A stretch of DNA of 64,000 nt from Thalassococcus profundi. Its GTDB lineage: Bacteria > Pseudomonadota > Alphaproteobacteria > Rhodobacterales > Rhodobacteraceae. Both the position numbers and the translations under genes were made by a program. The notes below the pieces were generated by a model. The model saw only the letters and a list, made by a program, of their open reading frames with translations, made no database searches and was not told the origin of the DNA. The DNA is taken from assembly GCF_003344785.1 (NCBI RefSeq), contig NZ_QPMK01000001.1, positions 218,651 through 282,650 on the forward strand, in the 5' to 3' direction. Below, piece by piece: positions 1 to 7,482 of the stretch (positions are counted from its first letter, which is position 1; every line of letters starts with the position of its first letter).

Positions 1-41
1 ATTTGAAAACCGAAGAAGACCACCAGCCTTTCTCCGGTTGA
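1..41 (+). CDS. 3' end of an upstream small gene (partial)
   Basis: An open frame enters from the left edge, reads ...LKTEEDHQPFSG and stops with TGA at 39-41, 109 bases before lysA. In many Rhodobacteraceae a short lipoprotein gene (LptM-like) lies between argH and lysA, and an acidic, proline-containing tail would suit it. That identification is inference from gene order only; 12 residues cannot prove it. Confidence 0.35.
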   Translation, partial: LKTEEDHQPFSG

Positions 42-150
42 AAAAAATTTTTCCGCCGGAGGCATCCAAGTTCTTTTGGCAATGCGCTGGGGTCTGGCCC
101 TGCCGGCTGCGCTGGGGTATGGGGCGGCAACTGTACCCGAGAGGCCTGGC

Positions 151-1416
151 ATGGATCATTTCCTCTACCGCGACGGCGCGCTTTACGCCGAGGACGTGGC
201 GATCGCCGATATCGCCGCCGCGGTCGGCACGCCCTTCTACGTCTATTCCACCGCCACGCTCGAACGCCACTTCCGGCTCTTCGACGAGGCGCTGTCGGGC
301 ACCGAACACCTGGTCTGCTATGCCATGAAGGCGGCCAGCAACCAGGCCATCCTGCGGACCCTCGCGGCGCTCGGCGCGGGCATGGACGTGGTGTCGGGCG
401 GCGAATACGCTCGTGCGCGCGCCGCTGGCGTGCCCGGCGACCGCATCGTGTTTTCCGGCGTCGGCAAGACGCGGGCCGAAATCGCGCAGGCGCTGACCGG
501 AGGCATCCGCCAGTTCAACCTGGAAAGCGAGCCCGAGATGCGGTTGCTGAGCGAGATCGCCAGCGCCATGGGCCAGGTCGTGCCGGTGACGATCCGGGTC
601 AACCCGGATGTCGACGCCAAGACCCACGCCAAGATTTCGACCGGGAAGTCGGAGAACAAGTTCGGTATCCCGATCAGCCGCGCCCGCGCCGTCTATGCCG
701 AGGCCGCGGCGCTGCCGGGGATCGAGGTGATCGGCATCGATGTGCACATCGGCAGCCAGCTCACCGACCTCGCGCCGTTCGAGGCGGCCTTCCTGAAGGT
801 TGCGGAGCTGACCGAGACGCTGCGCGCCGACGGCCACGACATCCGGCGGCTGGACCTGGGCGGAGGCCTTGGCATTCCCTACACCCGTTCGAACGAGGCC
901 CCGCCGCTGCCCACCGATTTCGGCGCGCTCATCAAGCGCACGGTTGGGCATCTGGGCTGCGAGATCGAGATCGAGCCGGGACGGCTGATCGTCGGCAACG
1001 CAGGGCTTCTGGTGAGCGAGGCGATCTACGTCAAGGAAGGCGAGGACCGGCAGTTCCTGATCCTCGACGCGGCGATGAACGACCTGATCCGGCCCGCAAT
1101 GTACGACGCCTGGCACGACATCGTGCCGGTCATCGAACCCGCGCCGGGCGCCGAACAGATGGCCTATGACGTGGTCGGGCCCGTCTGCGAATCCGGCGAC
1201 ACCTTTGCCAAGGGCCGCATGCTGCCGCAAATTCAGGCAGGCGATCTGGTCGCCTTCCGTTCGGCGGGCGCCTACGGCGCGGTGATGTCTTCGGAATACA
1301 ACACCCGGCCGCTGATTCCGGAAGTTTTGGTGAAAGACGATCACTTTGCGGTCATCCGGGCGCGCCCGACCTTTGACGAAATCATATCCCGCGATACCAT
1401 TCCTGCGTGGTTGTAG
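151..1416 (+). CDS. lysA: Diaminopimelate decarboxylase
   Basis: Last step of lysine synthesis: meso-diaminopimelate to L-lysine plus CO2, PLP-dependent and cytosolic. The 421-residue frame has the PLP lysine in CYAMKA (about residue 60), the HIGSQ motif, the glycine loop DLGGGLGIPY, the EPGR phosphate-binding motif and the CESGDTF motif that completes the partner subunit's active site. The length is normal for alphaproteobacterial LysA. I start at ATG 151 (MDHFLYRDG, preceded by GAGAGG). The frame stays open to ATG 76, but that stretch does not look like LysA. The gene is followed 36 bases later by the TIGR02302 gene, a usual Rhodobacteraceae pairing, so the two may be co-transcribed. Confidence 0.97.
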   Translation: MDHFLYRDGALYAEDVAIADIAAAVGTPFYVYSTATLERHFRLFDEALSGTEHLVCYAMKAASNQAILRTLAALGAGMDVVSGGEYARARAAGVPGDRIVFSGVGKTRAEIAQALTGGIRQFNLESEPEMRLLSEIASAMGQVVPVTIRVNPDVDAKTHAKISTGKSENKFGIPISRARAVYAEAAALPGIEVIGIDVHIGSQLTDLAPFEAAFLKVAELTETLRADGHDIRRLDLGGGLGIPYTRSNEAPPLPTDFGALIKRTVGHLGCEIEIEPGRLIVGNAGLLVSEAIYVKEGEDRQFLILDAAMNDLIRPAMYDAWHDIVPVIEPAPGAEQMAYDVVGPVCESGDTFAKGRMLPQIQAGDLVAFRSAGAYGAVMSSEYNTRPLIPEVLVKDDHFAVIRARPTFDEIISRDTIPAWL

Positions 1417-1452
1417 GGCATCCTTCCTGCGACCGAACCCGCAGGAGCGTCC

Positions 1453-4071
1453 ATGGCATCGCAACCGCCGCTGCCCAAGCCCATCCTTTCCACCCTGCGC
1501 TGGCCGCTGCGTCTGACCCGGCTCGGCATGCTGGCCGAACGCGTCGTGCGCGCCTTCTGGCCGCTGTGGTCGGTGCTCATCGTGGTGCTGGCAGCGCTGA
1601 TGCTGGGCCTGCAGGACATGGTCCGCACCGAGGTCGTCTGGGCCGCAGGTGCCGTGACGCTGATCGCTGCCCTTGTCGCTCTGGCTTGGGGCGTGCGGCG
1701 ATTCCGCCTGCCCGCGTATCAGGAGGCGTTGGACCGGCTCGATGCGACCATGGCCGGGCGGCCGATCCAGACCGTGCGCGACACGCAGGCCATCGGCGGC
1801 AGCGATGCCGCATCGCTGGCAGTGTGGCAGGCGCACCAGGCGCGGATGCGCGCCCGGCTGGCCGAGGCGCGCGCGGTGGAACCGGACCTGCGCGTCGCCC
1901 GCAACGATCCCTTCGCCCTGCGCTACGTGGCGCTGACGGCGCTTTGTGCGGCGCTGCTTTTCGGGTCGGTGCTGCGGGTGCAATCGGTGACCGGCATGGG
2001 CCCCGGCAACAGCGGGCTCGCCTCCGGCCCGACCTGGGAAGGCTGGATGGAGCCGCCCGCCTACACCCGCCTGCCCTCGGTCTACCTCAACGACATTTCC
2101 GCCGCTGAACTGACCGCCCCCGAAGGCGCCCGCATCACGCTGCGGCTGTATGGTGAGGCCGGGGCGCTGACGGTCGCCGAATCGGTGTCCGGCGTCCCCC
2201 TGCCGAACGAAGAGGCCGCGGCCGAGACCGCGCAGGATTTCACTGTCGTGCAATCCGGCCAGGTGGCGATCGAAGGCGACGGCGGCCGCGTCTGGGATGT
2301 GGTGATGGCGCCCGACGCCGCGCCCACCGTGGCCCGCGACGGCGATTTCGAAGTGACCTACGACGGCGAAGCCTCGCTGCCCTTCGTCGCCAGCGACGAT
2401 TATGCCGTGACTGCCGGTGTCGCCCGGATCGAGCTGGCAGTGGAGGATGTCACCCGCCGCTACGGCCTGGCGCGCGAGCCGGAGCCGCGCAGCACCATCG
2501 AGGTGCCGCTGCCGATGCCCATCGCCGGCGACCGGTCCGAGTTCACCGAGGCGATGATCGACAACTTCTCCGAACATCCCTGGGCCAACCTGCCGGTGAC
2601 GATCTCGCTCGAGGTCACCGATGCGGCCGGCCAGACCGGCACCTCCGTGGACGAGGTTCTGACCCTGCCCGGCCGCCGGTTCTTCGATCCGATGGCGGCG
2701 GCGGTGATCGAACAGCGGCAGGCGCTGCTCTGGAACCGCGACAATGCCGGCGACATCAGCCAGATCCTGCGGGCCATTTCCAACCGCCCCGACGACGCGT
2801 TCCGGTCTGCGGTGCATTACCTGCGGCTCAAGACCATCCTGCGGCGGCTCGAAGCCTTCGACGACCACGGCATCACCGACGACCAGCAGGCCGAACTGGC
2901 CGAGGCGATGTGGGACTTCGCCCTGCTTCTCGAGGAAGGCAACCTCGAAGACGCGCTGCAACGCCTGCAACGGGCGCAGGACCGGCTGTCCGAGGCGATG
3001 AAGAACGGCGCCTCCGACCAGGAGATCGCCGAGCTCATGCAGGAGCTGCGCGAGGCCACGGACGACTACATGCGCCAGCTGGCTCAGCAGGCCCAGCGCG
3101 ACGCCGAACAGAACGGCGAGCAGATGGGCGAGAACCAGCAGGGCATGGAGATGAGCCAGAACGACCTGCAGCGCATGATGGACCGCATCCAGGAACTGAT
3201 GGAACAGGGCCGCATGGCCGAAGCGCAGCAGGCGCTGGAAGAGCTGCGCGAGATGATGGAGAACATGCAGGTCACTCAGGGCCAGGGCCAGGGGCAGCCC
3301 TCTCCGGGTCAGCAGGCGATGGACGATCTGGCCGAGACGCTGCGCGAACAGCAGGAGCTGTCCGATCAGGCCTTCCGCGACATGCAGGAGCAGTTCAACC
3401 CCGGCCAGCAGCGCCAGGGCGAACAGCCCGGGCAGCAGCAGGGGCAACAGCAGGGCCAACAGGGCCAGGGCCAGCAGGGTCAGCGCGGACAGGGCCAGCA
3501 AGGCCAGCAGCAGGGTCAGGGCCAAGGCCAGGGGCAAGGCCAGCAACAGGGTCAGGGCCAGGGTCAGCAATCGCTGGAAGAAAGCCTCGCCGACCGGCAG
3601 CGCGCCCTGCGCGACGAGTTGAATCGCCAGCGCGGCAACCTGCCCGGCGCCGGCACCGAGGAAGGCGACGCGGCGCGCGAGTCGCTCGGCCGCGCCGAAG
3701 GCGCCATGGAAGGCGCCGAAGAGGCGCTGCGCGGCAACGATCTTGCCGGAGCGATGGACCAGCAATCCGAAGCGATGGAAGCCCTGCGCGAAGGCATGCG
3801 GAACCTCGGCGAGGCCATGGCGCAGCAGCAGGGCGAAAACCCCGGCCAGCAGGGCATGGCCGAAGGCACGGAGCCCGGCGCGCAACGCGATCCGCTGGGG
3901 CGAAACGCCGGATCGAACGGCCAGATCGGATCGGACGAAAACATGCTGGGCAGCGAAGACGTCTACCGCCGCGCGCGCGAGTTGCTCGACGAAATCCGCC
4001 GCCGCTCGGGCGATGGCGAACGGCCCGACGAAGAGCTGGAATATCTGGAGCGTCTGCTCGAACGGTTCTGA
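1453..4071 (+). CDS. TIGR02302 / DUF4175 family membrane protein
   Basis: An 872-residue protein of unknown function, conserved in alphaproteobacteria. It has two hydrophobic segments near the N-terminus (about residues 35-55 and 60-75), a third near 155-175, a large presumably periplasmic middle part, and a helical Glu/Gln-rich C-terminal half. Residues about 608-706 are a low-complexity Gln/Gly tract (GQGQ and QQGQ units). The last 45 residues return to ordinary sequence. The family is defined by this architecture with a Q/G/P-rich region, so the tract is expected. The gene sits directly behind lysA. The biochemical role is not known and I do not propose one. Confidence 0.9.
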   Translation: MASQPPLPKPILSTLRWPLRLTRLGMLAERVVRAFWPLWSVLIVVLAALMLGLQDMVRTEVVWAAGAVTLIAALVALAWGVRRFRLPAYQEALDRLDATMAGRPIQTVRDTQAIGGSDAASLAVWQAHQARMRARLAEARAVEPDLRVARNDPFALRYVALTALCAALLFGSVLRVQSVTGMGPGNSGLASGPTWEGWMEPPAYTRLPSVYLNDISAAELTAPEGARITLRLYGEAGALTVAESVSGVPLPNEEAAAETAQDFTVVQSGQVAIEGDGGRVWDVVMAPDAAPTVARDGDFEVTYDGEASLPFVASDDYAVTAGVARIELAVEDVTRRYGLAREPEPRSTIEVPLPMPIAGDRSEFTEAMIDNFSEHPWANLPVTISLEVTDAAGQTGTSVDEVLTLPGRRFFDPMAAAVIEQRQALLWNRDNAGDISQILRAISNRPDDAFRSAVHYLRLKTILRRLEAFDDHGITDDQQAELAEAMWDFALLLEEGNLEDALQRLQRAQDRLSEAMKNGASDQEIAELMQELREATDDYMRQLAQQAQRDAEQNGEQMGENQQGMEMSQNDLQRMMDRIQELMEQGRMAEAQQALEELREMMENMQVTQGQGQGQPSPGQQAMDDLAETLREQQELSDQAFRDMQEQFNPGQQRQGEQPGQQQGQQQGQQGQGQQGQRGQGQQGQQQGQGQGQGQGQQQGQGQGQQSLEESLADRQRALRDELNRQRGNLPGAGTEEGDAARESLGRAEGAMEGAEEALRGNDLAGAMDQQSEAMEALREGMRNLGEAMAQQQGENPGQQGMAEGTEPGAQRDPLGRNAGSNGQIGSDENMLGSEDVYRRARELLDEIRRRSGDGERPDEELEYLERLLERF

Positions 4072-4100
4072 TCTCGCGCGCGATGCAATCGCCGGAGCCT

Positions 4101-4158
4101 CCGGCGGGAGGTTTATGGGCAAGATGAATCTCGGGCGCAGCGCTCCGACTTCATCTTG
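4101..4158 (+). repeat. Dispersed intergenic repeat, copy A
   Basis: Contains the unit GGAGGTTTAT-GGGCAAGATGAA, which recurs (with T for G once) at 8886-8912 (opposite strand) and 10019-10046. Here the 3' part CAAGATGAA (4120-4128) is matched by an inverted TTCATCTTG at 4150-4158, giving a 9-bp stem. A GCCGGAG/CTCCGGC hairpin lies just before it (4091-4105). It sits behind the TIGR02302 stop codon, so it may end or stabilise transcripts. It is probably one of the REP-like families common in Rhodobacteraceae intergenic DNA. Confidence 0.65.
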
Positions 4159-4245
4159 GACCGGAAGTTTTACGATGCAAAACTCGCGGGACACCTCCGG
4201 GGAGTCCACGCCTTCGCGCGGGCAGGGCGAAGTCCCGGCGACGGT

Positions 4246-4665
4246 TCAGTCCGGATCGACCTTGCCACGCAGCGCCTTCACTTCACCGCGCACCTTCTTG
4301 GCCTTGAGCCGGCGTTTCTTGGAGCCCAGCGTGGGCCGCGTCGGCACCCGGCGCTTGGGTTTTTCGCAGGCCTTGGCGATCAGTTCCGCCAGCCTGTCCC
4401 TTGCGATGTCGCGGTTGCGCGCCTGGCTCCGGGTCTCGTCGACCTGCAGCACCAGGGCGCCGTCCTTGGTCCAGCGGCGCCCGGCGAGCTTGCGCAGCCG
4501 GGTCTTGACCGGCGGCGGCAGGTTCGGCGAGCGTTCCGCCTCGAACCGCAGTTCCACCGCGCTCGACACCTTGTTGACGTTCTGACCGCCGGGACCCGAG
4601 GCGCGGATGAACTGTTCGGTCAGCTCCCAGTCCTCTATGGCGATCCGATCGTTGATCCGCAGCAT
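4246..4665 (-). CDS. arfB: Peptidyl-tRNA hydrolase ArfB (YaeJ), ribosome rescue
   Basis: Releases nascent chains from ribosomes stalled on non-stop mRNA, independently of tmRNA. The 139-residue protein has the class-I release-factor GGQ loop (GPGGQNVNK, GGQ at residues 26-28) and the long basic C-terminal tail (KPKRR, KKRRLKAKKVRGEVKALRGK) that enters the empty mRNA channel. The length matches the family. It lacks the codon-recognition domains of true release factors, which separates it from PrfA, PrfB and PrfH. The gene is preceded by a minus-strand terminator (4682-4710), so it has its own promoter or depends on read-through. Confidence 0.95.
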   Translation of the reverse strand: MLRINDRIAIEDWELTEQFIRASGPGGQNVNKVSSAVELRFEAERSPNLPPPVKTRLRKLAGRRWTKDGALVLQVDETRSQARNRDIARDRLAELIAKACEKPKRRVPTRPTLGSKKRRLKAKKVRGEVKALRGKVDPD

Positions 4666-4681
4666 GGGCGTTCATCCGTTC

Positions 4682-4710
4682 AAAAAGGGCCGCCCGATGT
4701 CGGACGGCCC
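4682..4710 (-). terminator. Rho-independent terminator
   Basis: Read on the minus strand, GGGCCGTCCG - ACAT - CGGGCGGCCC forms a 10-bp stem with one G-T wobble, followed at once by TTTTT (complement of 4682-4686). It lies downstream of the mini-ORF at 4782-4838 and upstream of arfB, so it ends the short transcript or the queuosine-transporter operon. Confidence 0.85.
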
Positions 4711-4781
4711 TTCGAGAATTAAGGAGGTGGGGCCGGTTAGGCGCTCACCAATTCGGGGGTCGCTTGACCCGCGGGGCTGCC

Positions 4782-4838
4782 CTAGGGCGCGATCCTCCGA
4801 ACTGTTCCGACACCTCTCTCCAATGTTTCTCTCGACAC
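4782..4838 (-). CDS. Mini-ORF (18 codons) behind an extreme Shine-Dalgarno
   Basis: GTG at 4838-4836 opens a frame VSRETLERGVGTVRRIAP ending in TAG at 4784-4782. Its AGGAGG is 7 bases before the GTG and is part of a 17-base exact complement of the 16S rRNA 3' end. The transcript would run into the terminator at 4682-4710. I do not recognise the peptide. It may be a translated small protein, a leader peptide, or a non-coding RNA whose real purpose is to bind ribosomes. Too short for normal gene finders. Confidence 0.45.
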   Translation of the reverse strand: MSRETLERGVGTVRRIAP

Positions 4839-4874
4839 TGGATCACCTCCTTTCAGTTTTGTTGAACTCACTGA
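4838..4874 (-). promoter_or_regulatory. 17-nt Shine-Dalgarno with overlapping hairpin
   Basis: The minus strand reads GAAAGGAGGTGATCCAG at 4854-4838, the full complement of CTGGATCACCTCCTTTC, the alphaproteobacterial 16S 3' terminus. Just upstream, CTTTCAGT (4874-4867) can pair with ACTGAAAG (4857-4850), an 8-bp stem that covers the first half of the site. About 120 bases downstream the same transcript carries CACCTCCTT (4729-4721), able to pair with AAGGAGGTG. The ribosome-binding site can therefore be masked from both sides. Confidence 0.6.
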
Positions 4875-4916
4875 AAGAGTCGCACGGGATGTTTGAATCG
4901 CAAAGCGTTTTTTGAT

Positions 4917-5558
4917 TCAGGCCAAAGATTTTTGCGACAGTGCCCAGGAAACGATCAGCCGGAAGGGGATGAGCGCGATGAGCGCCAGCGCCAGCTTCAC
5001 GCTCCAGTCGGCCACCGCGAGCGACACCCAGAGCGGCGCCTCTGGGCCTGCGCCTAGGAGCGGCAGCATGTCTCCGGCCCAGGCGACGTCGTTGCCGGGT
5101 TCGAGGAACGCCAGCGCGCCGGAAAAGGCGATGGTGAAGAACAGCGCCGTGTCCACGCTGCTGCCCACCAACGTCGAGGCCAGCGGTGCGCGCCACCAGG
5201 CGCCCTGCCGCAGCCGGTCGAAGATCGCCACGTCCAGCAGCTGCGCGGTCAGGAAAGCGATCCCGGACCCCAGCGCGATGCGAAGGGTCACTGCCGGATA
5301 GGTGTAGCCGTCGCCCTGCAACATGATCTGGGTGCCGATCAGAGAGCACAGGATGCCGGTGACGAAGCCCGCAAAGACGACGCGGCGGGCGGCCTGCGCG
5401 CCGTAGATGCGGTTCATCACGTCGGTGACGAGGAACGCCAGCGGATAGGTGAAGGCGCCCCAGGTCAGCCAATTGCCGAAGAGGAACTGCACGAGGATAT
5501 TCGAGGCCAGCACGATGGCGGCCATGGCAAGAATGCCGGGAAGGTGGTGACGTGTCAT
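4917..5558 (-). CDS. Queuosine precursor transporter (YhhQ/VUT family)
   Basis: Inner-membrane carrier thought to import 7-cyano- or 7-aminomethyl-7-deazaguanine (preQ0/preQ1) for queuosine synthesis. The 213-residue protein has about six hydrophobic helices. Family marks include the FTYPLAFLVTDVMNRIYG segment (aromatic-Pro followed by TDV-N-YG) and ASTLVGSSVDTALFFTIAF. I start at ATG 5558 (MTRHHLPG). The frame continues to 5651, but that extension is polar and unlike the family. A CCCCAC-GTGGGG inverted repeat lies in the leader near 5600-5613. I could not match a preQ1 riboswitch to the leader by eye. Confidence 0.9.
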   Translation of the reverse strand: MTRHHLPGILAMAAIVLASNILVQFLFGNWLTWGAFTYPLAFLVTDVMNRIYGAQAARRVVFAGFVTGILCSLIGTQIMLQGDGYTYPAVTLRIALGSGIAFLTAQLLDVAIFDRLRQGAWWRAPLASTLVGSSVDTALFFTIAFSGALAFLEPGNDVAWAGDMLPLLGAGPEAPLWVSLAVADWSVKLALALIALIPFRLIVSWALSQKSLA

Positions 5559-5652
5559 GGTGTATGGACCCGTTTTTCCAAGGTTGCGGGGACTTGGCCC
5601 CCACGTCGTGGGGACGGGCGTGCGCATAAACCGTGCTAGGCGGCGGCGCAAG

Positions 5653-6531
5653 TCACTCCGTCACGCGATACTCGACCAGTTCGCGGCGTTGCAGCGCGTT
5701 GTCGTTGTCGTCGGCCACCATGGTCAGGCGCAGGACGCCGCTGCCGTCGCGCCAGACCGACAGGCCTTCGAGATTGCCGCGGGCAAAGAGTGGTGTCTCG
5801 AGCAGTGTCACTTCGCCCGACAGGTGCGTTTCGCCCAGGTCGAAACGTCGAACACGGGACCGGAAGGAAAACCCATTGAACGCGCGCTCCAGCAGATAGA
5901 ACCGCCCGTCCGGTCCGATGTCGGCACCGACCGGAAGGAACCCGCCGCGTCGGGGAACGCTGAAGGGTTGATCCCAGGTGCCGCCTGCCAGGCGGTAGAC
6001 CGGAAAGGGCCGAGTCAGCGCACCCGACCGTTCAGGAAGCGTGTAAAGCCGCCCGCGCGCGTCCACCGCCAGAGCTTCGAGGCCGGAATTGGTCTGAAGG
6101 CGGTCGAAATCGGGATGCCTCGGCAGATAAGTGGCGGGCCCGCCCGGCTCGGCATAGCGCCAGACCCGGCCGCGTCCCTCGAACGAGACGAAGAGCGTTC
6201 CGTCCTCCGCCAGAGCCAGCCCTTCGGCATCGGCGCTGAGGCCATGCACCTCCTTGCCGTCGGGGTTGCGCAGAGGCCACACACGAAGGTCGGACAGACC
6301 GAGCATCCCTTCGGCATCGCGTTCCACCCGTGCAGTCACGATCTGGCCACGGTCCCCGATGGCAAAGAGCCGGTTTCCGGTTTCGGTAATCTCGAGCCCC
6401 GAAAGGCCGCCCGGCAAGGTAGCGGGCAATTCGATGCGGTCCAGATATCCGACCTGCTGCGCCATGGCAGGCTGCGCGCACTCGGCAACAAGCATCACGG
6501 CGGCGAAGCCGAGCAGGACAGAGCGGGCCAT
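5653..6531 (-). CDS. Exported esterase-like phytase-family protein
   Basis: A 292-residue secreted protein with a clear Sec signal (MARSVLLGFAAVMLVAECAQPAMA, cleavage after AMA). The mature part has repeated beta-propeller-like blades with markers GLSGLEIT, GLSADAEGLAL, SGLEALAVDARGRLYTL, VGADIGPDGRFYLLER and NLEGLSVWRD, as in the esterase-like activity of phytase group (PF13449). The substrate is unknown. It starts 9 bases after the mepA stop on the same strand, so it is the last gene of an MFS-mepA-esterase operon and probably acts in the periplasm. Confidence 0.85.
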   Translation of the reverse strand: MARSVLLGFAAVMLVAECAQPAMAQQVGYLDRIELPATLPGGLSGLEITETGNRLFAIGDRGQIVTARVERDAEGMLGLSDLRVWPLRNPDGKEVHGLSADAEGLALAEDGTLFVSFEGRGRVWRYAEPGGPATYLPRHPDFDRLQTNSGLEALAVDARGRLYTLPERSGALTRPFPVYRLAGGTWDQPFSVPRRGGFLPVGADIGPDGRFYLLERAFNGFSFRSRVRRFDLGETHLSGEVTLLETPLFARGNLEGLSVWRDGSGVLRLTMVADDNDNALQRRELVEYRVTE

Positions 6532-6540
6532 GCGCAGAGG

Positions 6541-7482
6541 TTATTGCGCAGCCAGCACGTCGGCGCATTGCCGCGGCAGATCGGCCAGGGTGATAGGCCG
6601 CTTCGGTGCCGGAGGCTTGGCGTTGGGATCGCGCGGTTTCGGCGGCGGCGGGTTCAGGATGTTGTTCACCCAGGCCTGCGCATCGGCGCAGCCGTCTCCC
6701 GCTGGCGGCGGTGTCTGGTCGACGCAGCCCGAGGCTCCCGCCGGACAGTTGAGCCGCACGTGGAAATGGTAGTGATGCCCGTACCAGGGACGGATCTTGC
6801 GCAGGTAGGCCCGATCGCCGGTCTCGTCGTTGCACATCCGCACCTTGGCGCCGGGAAAAACGAAGATCCGCGCCGTGCGAGGGTCGGATGCGGCGGCCTT
6901 GATGATCTCGTGATGCTGCCGCGTCCATTGATCGTTGGTATAGGCACCGTTGGCCCGGCGCAGCGACACCGACGAGATCTCCTCGCGTTGCTGGCGGCTG
7001 AGCGTCAGGTTCTGCGCCGGCAGCATCCAGATATCCGCATCGAGGCCGATCTGGTGGCTGGCGTGGCCCGACAGCATCGGCCCGCCCCGCGGCTGGCTGA
7101 TATCGCCGATGTAAAGCCCGTTCCAACCCGGCTGCTGCGCCGCTTTGCGCGACAGGTCCTGGACGAAATCGACGACCTCCGGATGGCCCCAGTTGCGATT
7201 GCGCGACAGCCGCATGGCCTGCCAGGTCGGGCCGGTCTCGGGCAGTTCCACGCCCCCCGCGACGCACCCCTTGGCATAGCTGCCGTAGGGTGCGGGCGCC
7301 TGTTGCGAACCGGAGCGCTTGTAACCGAAAAGCTGCTTGGCCTCTTTGCTCGACAGCACCCCGGCGCTGTCGCCGACGGTGGGCAGGGGGACGGCCGGGC
7401 CGCTGCGCTCGGGCGCGTCGTTGCCGCCGCCGCAGGCGGTCAGGGCAAGGACAAGGCTCGCCAGGATCAGGGGGTATCTCAT
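6541..7482 (-). CDS. mepA: Penicillin-insensitive murein endopeptidase, lipoprotein form
   Basis: Cleaves D-alanyl-meso-diaminopimelate crosslinks in peptidoglycan. The 313-residue product has a lipobox (LALTAC, Cys about 17), so it is membrane-anchored. The zinc-endopeptidase core shows SGHASHQIGLDADIW (HxxxxxxD metal site) and the YGHHYHFHVRLNC histidine cluster, both diagnostic of MepA. Conserved cysteines suggest disulfides. The C-terminus is Pro/Lys-rich and ends LPRQCADVLAAQ. Its start overlaps the MFS stop by four bases (ATGA), which indicates translational coupling. Confidence 0.94.
   Translation of the reverse strand: MRYPLILASLVLALTACGGGNDAPERSGPAVPLPTVGDSAGVLSSKEAKQLFGYKRSGSQQAPAPYGSYAKGCVAGGVELPETGPTWQAMRLSRNRNWGHPEVVDFVQDLSRKAAQQPGWNGLYIGDISQPRGGPMLSGHASHQIGLDADIWMLPAQNLTLSRQQREEISSVSLRRANGAYTNDQWTRQHHEIIKAAASDPRTARIFVFPGAKVRMCNDETGDRAYLRKIRPWYGHHYHFHVRLNCPAGASGCVDQTPPPAGDGCADAQAWVNNILNPPPPKPRDPNAKPPAPKRPITLADLPRQCADVLAAQ

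Noticed and set aside
3276-3570. Possible tandem repeat or minisatellite
   Set aside because: It is the in-frame Gln/Gly-rich tract that belongs to the TIGR02302 family; not an independent repeat element.
4838-4854. Remnant of a 16S rRNA gene (plus-strand CTGGATCACCTCCTTTC)
   Set aside because: The bases on either side bear no resemblance to 16S rRNA; the match is better explained as an extreme Shine-Dalgarno on the minus strand.
5559-5651. preQ1 riboswitch in the leader of the queuosine-precursor transporter
   Set aside because: Only a CCCCAC/GTGGGG repeat was found; the conserved A-rich tail and loop of known preQ1 classes were not.
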